In this document: positions 8,616 to 17,006 of the stretch, one piece after another
Position numbering within the stretch: the stretch's first letter is position 1
How the letters are laid out: every line of letters starts with the position of its first letter
From: JABDIP01 sp965237625
GTDB taxonomy: Bacteria; Pseudomonadota; Alphaproteobacteria; DSM-16000; Inquilinaceae
DNA: 64,000 nucleotides
Direction: 5' to 3'
Assembly: GCA_965237625.1 (NCBI GenBank)
Contig: CBDEGD010000046.1
Location: forward strand, 1 to 64,000
Position numbers and translations under genes: made by a program
The notes under the pieces: model-generated
Seen by the model: the letters and a program-made list of their open reading frames with translations, nothing else
The model's database searches: none
What the model was told of the DNA's origin: nothing

Positions 8616-9617
8616 TTAGTCGGCTGGCGCGGCGCCGTCATTGGTTGCCGACGCCCGACGCAGCCTGTCATTGATGGCAGCGCCAAGACCTTCCTCGGGA
8701 ATCGGTGCCACGGCGATGCCGGTACCACCGGATTGGTCCAAGGTTCGAAGCATGGCGAACAGGTTTGCCGCTGCTTCGTTCAGATCGCCGGACGTGCTGA
8801 GGTTCAGCGCATTGTCGGTGCCGAGCGTCGGTCCAAAGGCGAGGTAGGCCTCGCCCTTGTGCGCTGTGGGGGCATTAAGTCGGAGTGGGATCGAGGGGGC
8901 ATAGTGACGCGTCAACTGGCCAGGAGATCTCCGCGCAGTGTCGCCGGTCGGCTCGGCGTCGGCGGTCGCCACGGTGCCGATCAACGCCTCGATGTGCTCT
9001 CTGGTCACCGCACCGGGGCGCAGCAGGGTCGGGGCGTCTCCGGTCAGATCCAGCACCGTCGACTCGATGCCGATTTCGCATCGTCCCCCGGCCACGATCA
9101 GATCCACCCGCCTGGCCAGCCCTTCCGCCACATGCTGTGCCGTCGTCGGGCTGATTGCTCCGGATTGATTGGCGCTGGGCGCGACCACGGGGCGTCCGGC
9201 CGATCTCAGCAATTGGCGTGCCTTGGGATGGCCGGGGACCCGGATCGCCAAGCTGTCCAACCCGGCACTGGCCAGCAGCGAGACCGGGCAATCGGCGGCG
9301 CGCGGCAGGACCAGGGTCAGCGGACCTGGCCACAGGGTTTCCGCCAAATGCCGCGCATTCGGGTCGAAGACCACCAGCGCCTCGGCGTCGGCAGCTTCCG
9401 CCACATGCACGATCAGCGGATTGAAGGAAGGCCGGCCCTTCGCGGCGAAGACCGCGGCCACGGCCCGATCATTGGTGGCGTCCGCGCCGAGCCCATAGAC
9501 GGTCTCGGTCGGGAACGCCACCAGAAGACCATCGCGCAAAGCGGCGGCAGCTCGCGAGATGCCGGTGGGGCCGGTATCGACGATAGCGGGTGTGGTGTTC
9601 TGAATGGGCTCGGTCAC
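8616..9617 (-). CDS. tsaC: L-threonylcarbamoyladenylate synthase (Sua5/TsaC type)
   Basis: A 333-residue protein with an N-terminal YrdC domain (GLLVAFPTETVYGLGADATND, KGRPSFNPLIVHV, and the region VVAPSANQSGAISPT) followed by a C-terminal Sua5 domain, so it is the long Sua5 form. It condenses threonine, bicarbonate and ATP to threonylcarbamoyl-AMP, the donor for the t6A modification at position 37 of ANN-decoding tRNAs. It is probably an essential cytoplasmic enzyme. The FAD-linked dehydrogenase follows at 9 nt, an operon arrangement with no obvious functional link. Confidence 0.93.
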   Translation of the reverse strand: MTEPIQNTTPAIVDTGPTGISRAAAALRDGLLVAFPTETVYGLGADATNDRAVAAVFAAKGRPSFNPLIVHVAEAADAEALVVFDPNARHLAETLWPGPLTLVLPRAADCPVSLLASAGLDSLAIRVPGHPKARQLLRSAGRPVVAPSANQSGAISPTTAQHVAEGLARRVDLIVAGGRCEIGIESTVLDLTGDAPTLLRPGAVTREHIEALIGTVATADAEPTGDTARRSPGQLTRHYAPSIPLRLNAPTAHKGEAYLAFGPTLGTDNALNLSTSGDLNEAAANLFAMLRTLDQSGGTGIAVAPIPEEGLGAAINDRLRRASATNDGAAPAD

Positions 9618-9672
9618 GCCCGGCTTTTAGCCGGTGCGAAAGGTGCCGTCGAGTGGCTTGGCCTTCTGGGTG

Positions 9673-10110
9673 TCAGTGCGGCGAGAGGGCGACCGGCGGC
9701 CGAAGCTCGGCCATGAACGACATCGGGCGCCAGGGACGGGGACCATCCAGCGTCGCGCCTGTCTCGATCTCGATATTGTTGTGAATGATGGCGCCGATCA
9801 CCGTGGCGGATTTGGCGATCTTCACGGTAATGGCTTCGATGCGCCCGGTGACGGTGCCGGCGATATGCACCGCGTCCGCCGAGATGAAACCGTCGACACG
9901 TCCGCCCTCGCCCACGATCAGCATGGTGGAGTCGACATCGCCATCCAGCATGCCGCGGATTTCCACGCAGTCGATGCTCTCCAGGCGCCCGATGATCCGA
10001 ACCCTTGGGCCCAGCACCGAACGGTGGACACCGTTTTGGCCGCTGACCGCTTCGGCAAGCTGTACCTGCGGATCCGGGTTACCGCCGGATTTGGAGAATG
10101 GCCTCTTCAT
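9673..10110 (-). CDS. bactofilin (polymer-forming cytoskeletal protein)
   Basis: A 145-residue bactofilin. The central region is the right-handed beta-helix recognisable from its repeating short strands (RIIGRLESIDCVEIRGMLDG, ISADAVHIAGTVTGRI, KIAKSATVIGAIIHNNIEI). The N-terminal 30 residues are polar and disordered. Bactofilins polymerise without nucleotide and scaffold cell-wall enzymes, stalks or curvature. It lies 69 nt after a second bactofilin gene on the same strand, so the two probably co-assemble or form alternating filaments. Confidence 0.9.
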   Translation of the reverse strand: MKRPFSKSGGNPDPQVQLAEAVSGQNGVHRSVLGPRVRIIGRLESIDCVEIRGMLDGDVDSTMLIVGEGGRVDGFISADAVHIAGTVTGRIEAITVKIAKSATVIGAIIHNNIEIETGATLDGPRPWRPMSFMAELRPPVALSPH

Positions 10111-10179
10111 AGCCCGCCCTACCGATCCCGGGACACGTCGCGCCGGATGCCCGACGGTCCTCGGATCGGCATCCTATCA

Positions 10180-10707
10180 CTAGGAGGCGGCGGCGGTCTT
10201 GTTGCCCTTTCCGGCACCGGCGGCGACCGCTGGTGCCGGTGTCGCCGTATCCTGGGCTGCATCGGGCGACTGGACGGGATTGAGATTGGACACGTTCTTG
10301 ACGTCCTTGCGGCCGGACTCGGCGCGTTGGCACTGTCCGTCGAACGCCGCGCCCTCATCGATCGCCAATGTCTTGTAGGTCACGTCGCCTGTCATATCGC
10401 CGGTCTTGGAGATAGTGACCCGGTCGGCAATGACTTCGCCATTCACGGTGCCTGAGATGTTGACGGTGTCGGCGGTGATCGCGCCGGTCACTTTGGCGCC
10501 TGCGCTGACCGTCAGCGAGCGGCTGGTGATGTCGCCCTCGACAATGCCCCGGACCTCAACATCCTCATCGCTTTCAAGATTGCCGAGAACGCGCAGGCCG
10601 GCACTGATCACCGAGTGCTCGCTCGACCCTGAGCGGGCGGCTGGCCGCGCAGGTTCCGTCGTGCCATAGCCGCCGGCCTCCGGCGCTTTATCGTCCTTTT
10701 TGAACAT
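10180..10707 (-). CDS. bactofilin, second paralogue
   Basis: A 175-residue bactofilin with the typical beta-helix core (LRVLGNLESDEDVEVRGIVE, GAKVTGAITADTVNISGTV, ISKTGDMTGDVTYKTLAI) between a lysine-rich N-terminus (MFKKDDK) and an alanine-proline-rich tail of about 45 residues that the neighbouring paralogue lacks. The start at 10707 is supported by GGGAGAG upstream; the frame is open further upstream but without family similarity. The tail may mediate membrane or partner contact. It is first in a bactofilin pair transcribed toward lower coordinates. Confidence 0.9.
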   Translation of the reverse strand: MFKKDDKAPEAGGYGTTEPARPAARSGSSEHSVISAGLRVLGNLESDEDVEVRGIVEGDITSRSLTVSAGAKVTGAITADTVNISGTVNGEVIADRVTISKTGDMTGDVTYKTLAIDEGAAFDGQCQRAESGRKDVKNVSNLNPVQSPDAAQDTATPAPAVAAGAGKGNKTAAAS

Positions 10708-10921
10708 CCGTATCTCTCCCTTGGGGAAACCTCGAGGACCATGCGACCGATCATGTTTGATTTCATAACATGGTGATCTAATGGCAGATGGGGCGGCAGG
10801 ACAGCCAAACTGGCGGCGTCGACCCGTTTCCTGCATCGGCCAACATCGTCGCATCCATTAACCATAATGGCCCGAGGGCGACCCGCTGGCTACTGTTTTG
10901 ATGCCGTGATGGCGCCAAGAA

Positions 10922-11707
10922 TTAGCGGAGTCCGAACGCGATGAAGAATGGATTGTCGAGACCCGGCTTGCCATAGCGGAGGGGCTGCTCGTCCAGGGTC
11001 TCCACCACGCCGCCAGCGGCTTGCAATACGGCATCGCCGGCCGCGGTGTCCCATTCCATGGTGCGGCCGAAGCGTGGGTATAGATCGGCGCCACCTTCGG
11101 CCAGGACGCAGAATTTGAGCGAGCTTCCCGCCTTTCGTTCGGCCGTGACCGGCCGGTCACCCAGATAATCTGTCAGCGCCTGCCGGTCGCCATGGGATCG
11201 GCTGGCGATGACGGTCAGGCCTTCGTCCGGCGTCTGGCGGGCAGAAATCAGTGCCCTCGGTTCTGCGCCGATCTCGCGCCATGCCGCCTCGCCGATACAG
11301 CCGAGATACAGGGTCGACAGGACGGGAGCATAGACCGCGCCCAGGACCGGGCGGCCGTTCTCCACAAGGGCGATGTTGACGGTGAATTCCCCGTTGCGGC
11401 TGATGAATTCCCGGGTTCCGTCCAGCGGATCGACCAACCAGAACTGTCCGCCGGAGATGTCCGGAACATTACCGGCGGCGGCACATTCCTCTGCCACTAC
11501 CGGGATTTGCGGGGCGAGCGTCGCAAGGCCTGCGAGGATGACTGCTTCGGCCGCCTCGTCGGCGGCGGTGACCGGACTGCCATCTGCCTTGGTCTCGACG
11601 GTCGTATCGGCCGCCGCATAGTGCCGCATGATCACGGCGCCGGCGTCCAGGCACAACTGTCGAATGCCGATCAGCAATTCTGATCGGGCGGATTTGGCCA
11701 TTTTCAT
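10922..11707 (-). CDS. cysQ: 3'(2'),5'-bisphosphate nucleotidase
   Basis: A 261-residue member of the inositol monophosphatase superfamily. The metal-binding motifs are present: EE in VVAEECAAAG, DPLDGTREF, and WDTAAGDAVLQAAGG near the C-terminus. CysQ hydrolyses 3'-phosphoadenosine 5'-phosphate released by sulfate assimilation or sulfotransferases, relieving its toxicity. Two near-adjacent ATG codons (11707 and 11701) are possible starts. It sits 39 nt from the molybdenum hydroxylase gene upstream on the same strand; a functional connection is unlikely. Confidence 0.92.
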   Translation of the reverse strand: MKMAKSARSELLIGIRQLCLDAGAVIMRHYAAADTTVETKADGSPVTAADEAAEAVILAGLATLAPQIPVVAEECAAAGNVPDISGGQFWLVDPLDGTREFISRNGEFTVNIALVENGRPVLGAVYAPVLSTLYLGCIGEAAWREIGAEPRALISARQTPDEGLTVIASRSHGDRQALTDYLGDRPVTAERKAGSSLKFCVLAEGGADLYPRFGRTMEWDTAAGDAVLQAAGGVVETLDEQPLRYGKPGLDNPFFIAFGLR

Positions 11708-11746
11708 GGGCGTACCTGCCTTTTCTGCTCCGCGGCGGAATGCAGT

Positions 11747-14065
11747 CTACTCGGCCGCCGCTCGCGGCGCATTGGCCTGGATCAGTCGCCAGATCTTTTC
11801 CGGAGTCGCCGGCATGTCCACATGGGTCACGCCGAATTCGGCCAGCGCATCCACCACGGCATTGATCACCGCCGGCGGTGCGCCGATGCATCCAGCTTCA
11901 CCGGCGCCCTTGATGCCCAGCGGGTTGGTCTTGCAGGGCACGACATTCCAGCGGAAGTCGATGTCCGGAATGTCGTCGGCGCGCGGCATGGTGTAGTCCA
12001 TGAACGATCCCGACAGCAATTGGCCGCTCTCCGGATCGAACACGGTGCTTTCCAACAGCGCCTGACCGATGCCCTGGGCGATGCCGCCATGGACCTGACC
12101 GGCAACCATCAGCGGGTTCAAAATAGTCCCGAAATCATCGACGACCGTATAGGTAATCACCGCTACCTGGCCGGTGTCCCGGTCAATCTCCACTTCGCAG
12201 ATATGGGTGCCGTTCGGGTAGGTGTTGGTCGGCGGCGCGAAAGCCGCGGTCTCGTCAAAGGCGGTTTCAGCCTTGCTGGCGCTGGCGATCTCGGCCAGGG
12301 TGATCGAGCGGTCGGTGCCGGCGATGGTGAACCGGCCATGCTCGACCTCGATATCGGCAGCGGCCGCTTCCAGCATGTCGGCGGCCTGCAGCTTGGCCTT
12401 GTCCAGGATCAGCTCCGACGCATTGACCACTGCGACGCCGCCCACCGGGATTGACCGGGAGCCGCCGGTTCCACGCCCGGTCGGAATGCGGTCGCTATCC
12501 CCCTGCACCATTGTGATCTCGCCCTCATCGACCCCGAGATAGTCGGCGATGAGCTGACGGTAGGCCGTCTCGTGCCCCTGCCCATTCGATTGGGTGCCGA
12601 TGTACAGGGTGACCGCGCCGGTGCGGTTGATCTCGATGCGCGCTTTTTCGTCGGGGCCGCCGCCGCAGGCCTCGATATAGGATGCCATGCCGATGCCGCG
12701 CAGCTTGCCGTGGGCAGCTGCCTGGTTGCGCCGGGTCTCGATGCCGGCCCAATCGGATATCTCGATGGCCTGATCCATGTTCAGCGCGAAATCGCCGCTG
12801 TCGTAGGTCAACCCTAGCGCGGTGTCGTAGGGCATGGCGTCCGGCTGGATGAAGTTCCGTCGCCGCAACTCCGCGCCGGGAATGCCGAGTTGCCGGGACG
12901 CCGCATCGACGATCCGCTCCACCACATAGGCGGCCTCGGGCCGGCCGGCACCGCGATAGGCGTCCACCGGCTGGGTGTTGGTGAAGACGCCTTTGACGTT
13001 CACATAGGCAGCCGGGAAATCATACGCGCCGGTCAGCATGACGCAGCCGCACAGGGTCGCGACGAAGGGGGCGAAATTCGACAGATACGCGCCCATATTG
13101 GCAATGGTGCCGATCTTGATGGCGAGAAATTTGCCATCCGCATCCAGCGCCAGTTCGGCCCGGGTCAAATTGTCCCGGCCGTGAACGTCGCTGACGAAAC
13201 CCTCCGAACGCTCGGCGGTCCATTTGACCGGCCGCCCGAATTTCCGAGCCGCGTACAGCGTCGAGATGTATTCCGGGTACATGAAGATCTTCATCCCGAA
13301 GCCGCCGCCGACATCGGTTGTCATCACGTGAAACCGATCCTCCGGAAGGTGGAAGACGTCCTCGGCCAGCTGCGATTTCATCCCGTGCACGCCCTGGCTG
13401 GAGACGTACAGCGAGAAGCGCTTGGCCGCGGAATCGTAGCCTGCCAGGCAAGCGCGCCCTTCCATGGAATTGGCGATCACACGGTTGTTCACCAGATCGA
13501 CGGACACGACATGGGCGGCCTTGGCGAAGGCGTCATCGCTCGCCTGCTTGTTCCCGTCTTCCCAATCGAAGCTTAGATTGCCACGTTCCAGATCCCAGAC
13601 CTTCGGCGCATCGGCGTCGAGCGCCTTGCCCGGATCGGCGATCGTCGGCAGCGGGTCGTAATCCACCTCGATCAGTTCCGCCGCGTCCTTGGCCTGTTCC
13701 ATCGTCTCAGCGACGATCAGCGCGACCGGATCGCCGACATGGCGCACCCGGCCGATGGCCAGGCCGGGTCGCGGCGGCTCGTCCATCTTCCAGCCGCCAC
13801 GGTTCTTCGGAGAAAATTTGACGCCGATCGTGCCGATGCCGTCCGCATCCAAATCCTGGCCGGTGACGATCCCGATCACGCCGGGAGACTGCTCGGCCTC
13901 GGTCGAATCGATCGATCGGACCTCGGCATGGGCGTAGGGGGAGCGAAGCAAATATCCGACGGCCTGGCCGGGCAGGGTCACATCGTCCGTATAGCGTCCG
14001 CGGCCGGTCAGCAGCCGGGGATCCTCTGCGCGGGGGACCGCCTGTCCAATGCCGAACTTCGCCAT
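11747..14065 (-). CDS. xanthine dehydrogenase family protein, molybdopterin-binding large subunit
   Basis: A 772-residue CoxL-like subunit of molybdenum hydroxylases. The N-terminal part is the a/b hammerhead domain; the rest binds the molybdenum cofactor. The active-loop signature is AYRGAGR, which marks the form II group (putative CO dehydrogenase or benzaldehyde/aldehyde-type enzymes), not the AYxCSFR of true aerobic CO dehydrogenases. The catalytic Glu is in IKGAGEAGCIGAPPAV near the C-terminus; GTQSNGQGHET is another cofactor-contact region. Such subunits normally work with a 2Fe-2S small subunit and an FAD medium subunit, but neither gene is adjacent. The substrate is unknown. Confidence 0.92.
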   Translation of the reverse strand: MAKFGIGQAVPRAEDPRLLTGRGRYTDDVTLPGQAVGYLLRSPYAHAEVRSIDSTEAEQSPGVIGIVTGQDLDADGIGTIGVKFSPKNRGGWKMDEPPRPGLAIGRVRHVGDPVALIVAETMEQAKDAAELIEVDYDPLPTIADPGKALDADAPKVWDLERGNLSFDWEDGNKQASDDAFAKAAHVVSVDLVNNRVIANSMEGRACLAGYDSAAKRFSLYVSSQGVHGMKSQLAEDVFHLPEDRFHVMTTDVGGGFGMKIFMYPEYISTLYAARKFGRPVKWTAERSEGFVSDVHGRDNLTRAELALDADGKFLAIKIGTIANMGAYLSNFAPFVATLCGCVMLTGAYDFPAAYVNVKGVFTNTQPVDAYRGAGRPEAAYVVERIVDAASRQLGIPGAELRRRNFIQPDAMPYDTALGLTYDSGDFALNMDQAIEISDWAGIETRRNQAAAHGKLRGIGMASYIEACGGGPDEKARIEINRTGAVTLYIGTQSNGQGHETAYRQLIADYLGVDEGEITMVQGDSDRIPTGRGTGGSRSIPVGGVAVVNASELILDKAKLQAADMLEAAAADIEVEHGRFTIAGTDRSITLAEIASASKAETAFDETAAFAPPTNTYPNGTHICEVEIDRDTGQVAVITYTVVDDFGTILNPLMVAGQVHGGIAQGIGQALLESTVFDPESGQLLSGSFMDYTMPRADDIPDIDFRWNVVPCKTNPLGIKGAGEAGCIGAPPAVINAVVDALAEFGVTHVDMPATPEKIWRLIQANAPRAAAE

Positions 14066-14286
14066 GAATAGCCTCGTAGGTGCGTGGGAAAATGCCTCAA
14101 CCGGACAATGGGCCGGTCGCGCGCAAGGTCAAGACATAGGATCGGCGAGCGGCGCCCGTCCCGTCAACGCTAACATTTCATCTCGCGCCATCGCGCGGAC
14201 TGGTCGAACGTCCGTTAAGCGCTGGTCAATGCCCGGCCGATAGTGTCGGCGGTTGTCCCGGAACCCCCTGCCGGATCTGCCCATAG

Positions 14287-14811
14287 ATGCGAATTCTCCG
14301 CCGTCATGTTGCCCTGTTGGCCGGTCTTTTCGGCCTCGCTCTGCTGCCAGACGCAGAAGCGCAAATCGTCTTCTCGCCGGCCCAGCCGCTGGATGGTATC
14401 GCCGTCGTCGTCGAAGGAGACCGGTTGAACGTCAATGGATTGCCGGTGCGCCTTTACGGAATCGATGCGCCGGAGATCGGCCAAACCTGCCTGTCAGCGC
14501 GCGGCGAGACTTTTGATTGCGGGGCAGCTGCGCGAAACGCCTTGGAGCGGCTCATCGGCACCGGCTCGGTGCAGTGTTCGATCTATTCGATCCTGGCCAA
14601 TAAGGAGCAGGTCGGATCCTGCACGGTCGGCGATCGGGATATCGGTGCGGTGATGGTGGCGACAGGATGGGCCTTTCCGCAGCGATCGCTGTCGAGCCGC
14701 TATGAGAGGCTGGAAGCCAGGGCGCAATCGACGAGGGCCGGATTGTGGGCCGGACGGGCGGAAAGACCCTGGATCTGGCGACGCAGGCAAGCAGGGCTCA
14801 ATCAGCGTTGA
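14287..14811 (+). CDS. secreted thermonuclease (SNase)-like protein
   Basis: A 174-residue protein with a Sec signal peptide (MRILRRH, hydrophobic core, cleavage near DAEA-Q) followed by an SNase-type OB-fold. The start of the fold is recognisable in VVVEGDRLNVNGLPVRLYGIDAPEIGQTC, and the latter part has ATGWAFPQ and the helix ARAQSTRAGLWAG. The classic Arg/Glu active-site set is only partly evident (RLYGIDAPE is present), so catalytic competence is uncertain. Paired Cys residues suggest a disulfide-stabilised periplasmic protein. It converges on pssA, separated by a strong stem-loop. Confidence 0.8.
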   Translation: MRILRRHVALLAGLFGLALLPDAEAQIVFSPAQPLDGIAVVVEGDRLNVNGLPVRLYGIDAPEIGQTCLSARGETFDCGAAARNALERLIGTGSVQCSIYSILANKEQVGSCTVGDRDIGAVMVATGWAFPQRSLSSRYERLEARAQSTRAGLWAGRAERPWIWRRRQAGLNQR

Positions 14812-14909
14812 CCCTGAATTTGCCGATCGTCCTTGGTGTGATGGTTTTGAAGTTCGGCACATTTCATGTGCCGGGATTCGGAAGCTGAATCACACCAGAA
14901 TCATATAGA

Positions 14910-14967
14910 TAGTGTCTCTCTGATTCTGTAATTCGCTATGGCGAATTTCAGAATCCAATGGACACTA
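14910..14967. terminator. bidirectional stem-loop between convergent genes
   Basis: An inverted repeat with outer TAGTGTC/GACACTA and inner GATTCTG-AATTCGC paired to GCGAATT-CAGAATC around a 4-nt TATG loop. It lies between the convergent nuclease-like gene and pssA. The pssA stop codon is contained in the outer stem, so the structure sits exactly at the 3' end of that message. Confidence 0.7.
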
Positions 14968-15846
14968 GGCCTTCCTGTCGCCCTCTGGCTTTTCCGCCTC
15001 GACAATCTTTTCGATTTTGGTCGACGTCGCAGGAGTCGTCGGCGCCAGGGCGGCGACCGGCGCCGGGTCACCGCCGGCTTTCATCTCCGCCGCTTTCTGT
15101 TCCAGCATATTGAATCGACGCATGCTGAAGGGAATGCTCACCAGATAGATGGTGCCGATTGCTGTCAGGGTGAGCCAGGTCTGGCTGACCAGCGACGCCG
15201 CGACCAGCCCGACGCCCACCAGCACCAGGACGATGTACCGGTTCGGGATGCGGATGCCCTTAAAGGAGAAGGTGTGCAGCCGGCTCACCATCAACAAGGC
15301 GACGAATATAAGCCACAGCGCCACCGGTATAGGCGAGCGCACCACATCATCTGCCTGCAGGCTGATGGTCACCGGCAGCAGGGCGAGCGAGGCGGCGGCC
15401 GGCATCGGCACGCCGGTGAAATAGTTGTAGGCCCAAGGCGGCAAGTTGGGCTCGTCGAGCTTGGTATTGAATCGCGCCAGCCGCAGGGCAGAGCAGATAC
15501 TGAACGCCAGAACCGCCATCCAGCCGAACCGGTCGGCATCCTGCATGACCCACAGATAGAGGATCGTCGCCGGCGCCACGCCGAAGCTGATGAAATCCGA
15601 CAGGCTGTCCAACTGTGCGCCGAAATCGCTGGAGGCCTTCAGCAGCCGCGCCACCCAGCCATCCATGCCGTCGAATACCGCGGCGATCAGGATCGCGATC
15701 ACCGCCGCCTCCCAACGACCCTGTATGGCGAAGCGGATCGCCGATAGGCCGGCGCACAACGCCAAGGTCGTCAGGATATTCGGCAACAGGCGGTTCAGCG
15801 ACTGGCCGCGTATCCGAGGCGGTCGCCGGGGTCGGCGAATCTTCAT
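14965..15846 (-). CDS. pssA: CDP-diacylglycerol-serine O-phosphatidyltransferase
   Basis: A 293-residue integral membrane enzyme that makes phosphatidylserine from CDP-diacylglycerol and serine. The CDP-alcohol phosphatidyltransferase signature DG-x2-AR-x8-G-x3-D-x3-D is seen in DGMDGWVARLLKASSDFGAQ followed by LDSLSDFISFG. Around eight hydrophobic segments follow an Arg/Pro-rich cytoplasmic N-terminus (KIRRPRRPPRIRG). The roughly 50-residue C-terminal tail is charged and variable. It is the downstream partner of psd, which converts the product to phosphatidylethanolamine. The two genes are separated only by a palindromic element that ends 4 nt before this ATG. Confidence 0.94.
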   Translation of the reverse strand: MKIRRPRRPPRIRGQSLNRLLPNILTTLALCAGLSAIRFAIQGRWEAAVIAILIAAVFDGMDGWVARLLKASSDFGAQLDSLSDFISFGVAPATILYLWVMQDADRFGWMAVLAFSICSALRLARFNTKLDEPNLPPWAYNYFTGVPMPAAASLALLPVTISLQADDVVRSPIPVALWLIFVALLMVSRLHTFSFKGIRIPNRYIVLVLVGVGLVAASLVSQTWLTLTAIGTIYLVSIPFSMRRFNMLEQKAAEMKAGGDPAPVAALAPTTPATSTKIEKIVEAEKPEGDRKA

Positions 15847-15850
15847 GTTA

Positions 15851-16119
15851 GGAGCCTATCCGAGTAATGCTTGTGGTCATCATCGACCCGGGAGGCGCGG
15901 GTGTCAGGAGCGAGCGCGCCGGCGATGCCGTGCGCTTCGTCAAGCGCTCGCGACGCCGCACCCGCGCCTCCCGGGTCGACCCGAAGGGCCGCGTTTTCAA
16001 AAGGCCTGGGACGTCGTCTGGCGCCGCTCGCGATGCATTCAGCATCGCCACGCGACGCCATCCTAGCCCAAGCCTTTGAAAACGCGGTGATGACCATAAG
16101 CATTACTCGGACAGGCTCC
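15851..16119. repeat. Palindromic intercistronic element, family A, copy 2 (inverted relative to copy 1)
   Basis: A 269-bp homologue of the element at 5639-5906, in the opposite orientation: arm B comes first, arm A second. The terminal repeats begin GGAGCCTATCCGAGTAATG. Arm A keeps the CGCGTTTTCAAA.../...TTTGAAAACGCG stem and the apex GCGATGC-ATTCA-GCATCGC. Arm B has a perfect 19-bp outer stem beginning GACCCGGGAGGCGCGGGTG, which differs from copy 1 at several positions on both strands so that pairing is kept. A TA dinucleotide flanks both ends, compatible with a TA target duplication. It occupies the whole gap between psd (its last base lies in the psd stop codon) and pssA. Confidence 0.9.
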
Positions 16120-16835
16120 TATCGGATCTCTCCCTCGCGCCGGGCCTCGCTGCCCTCAAGATCGGCGATGACGGTTTCTCCCCCCACCGCCCGCTGGCCG
16201 ACGACCACAAGCGGCTCGACCCCTTCGGGCAGGAAGATATCGGTGCGGCTGCCGAAGCGGATCAGCCCATAGCGTTCGCCGGTGGTCACGGCCTGATCCG
16301 GCTGGAGCCCGCAGATGATGCGCCTTGCGACGAGGCCGGCAATCTGGACGAAAACGATGTCCCGGCCATCAGACAGACGCAGAAGCACCGCCGCCCGTTC
16401 ATTGTCCTCGCTTGCCTTGTCCAGACTGGCATTGACGAAGGTTCCCGCATGATATTCGACCTGCTCGACCGTTCCTTCGACCGGAACACGGTTAACATGT
16501 ACGTCGAACACGTTAAGGAAAATGCTCACCCTTGTCCGCTTTTTGTCGCCCAGGCCGAGTTCGGGAGGAGGCACCGCCTTGGTGATCAACTGGACCCGAC
16601 CGTCGGCCGGGCTGACAACCAATCCTGGCCGGGTCGGCGTCACCCGGTTCGGGTCCCTGAAGAAATATACGCACCAAGCGGTCCCGATCAGGCAAATCCA
16701 GCCGAGCGGCTGAGAGAGCAGTCCTAATACAAACGTCACGACGGCAAAAATCGCAATGAACGGCCAACCGGCGCGATGTATCGGGACCATGACCGACGTA
16801 ATCACGTTTATCGGCGATGCCTCGGATTTGGCCAT
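16119..16835 (-). CDS. psd: phosphatidylserine decarboxylase, short proenzyme form
   Basis: A 238-residue protein typical of the short PSD group found in alphaproteobacteria. The self-cleavage site that generates the pyruvoyl prosthetic group is the Gly-Ser in GLIRFGSRTDIFLP near the C-terminus. Upstream segments include a hydrophobic N-terminal anchor (FIAIFAVVTFVLGLLS), VVSPADGRVQ, and FLNVFDVHVNRVPVEG with conserved His residues. It decarboxylates phosphatidylserine to phosphatidylethanolamine at the inner membrane. It is the first gene of the psd-pssA pair; its TAG stop overlaps the outermost base of the family A element. Confidence 0.94.
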   Translation of the reverse strand: MAKSEASPINVITSVMVPIHRAGWPFIAIFAVVTFVLGLLSQPLGWICLIGTAWCVYFFRDPNRVTPTRPGLVVSPADGRVQLITKAVPPPELGLGDKKRTRVSIFLNVFDVHVNRVPVEGTVEQVEYHAGTFVNASLDKASEDNERAAVLLRLSDGRDIVFVQIAGLVARRIICGLQPDQAVTTGERYGLIRFGSRTDIFLPEGVEPLVVVGQRAVGGETVIADLEGSEARREGEIR

Positions 16836-17006
16836 TTCAGTTCTATCCTGGTGGGTGATGTGGAGCGGCGGCCGATGCGTTTCAGAGGCGGGTCATGACG
16901 TGGTGGGTTGGCAACCCCGCGCTTCACACCCTTGTCCGGCCATCGAACGGCGCTGACGAACGGATACAGATCTCGCCTGGAGTCCAATGTTTTAATCGGC
17001 GAAATC

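Noticed and set aside
8235..9716. 493-codon plus-strand frame opposite tsaC and the FAD oxidoreductase
   Set aside because: Shadow frame with no domains; the minus strand carries clear motifs.
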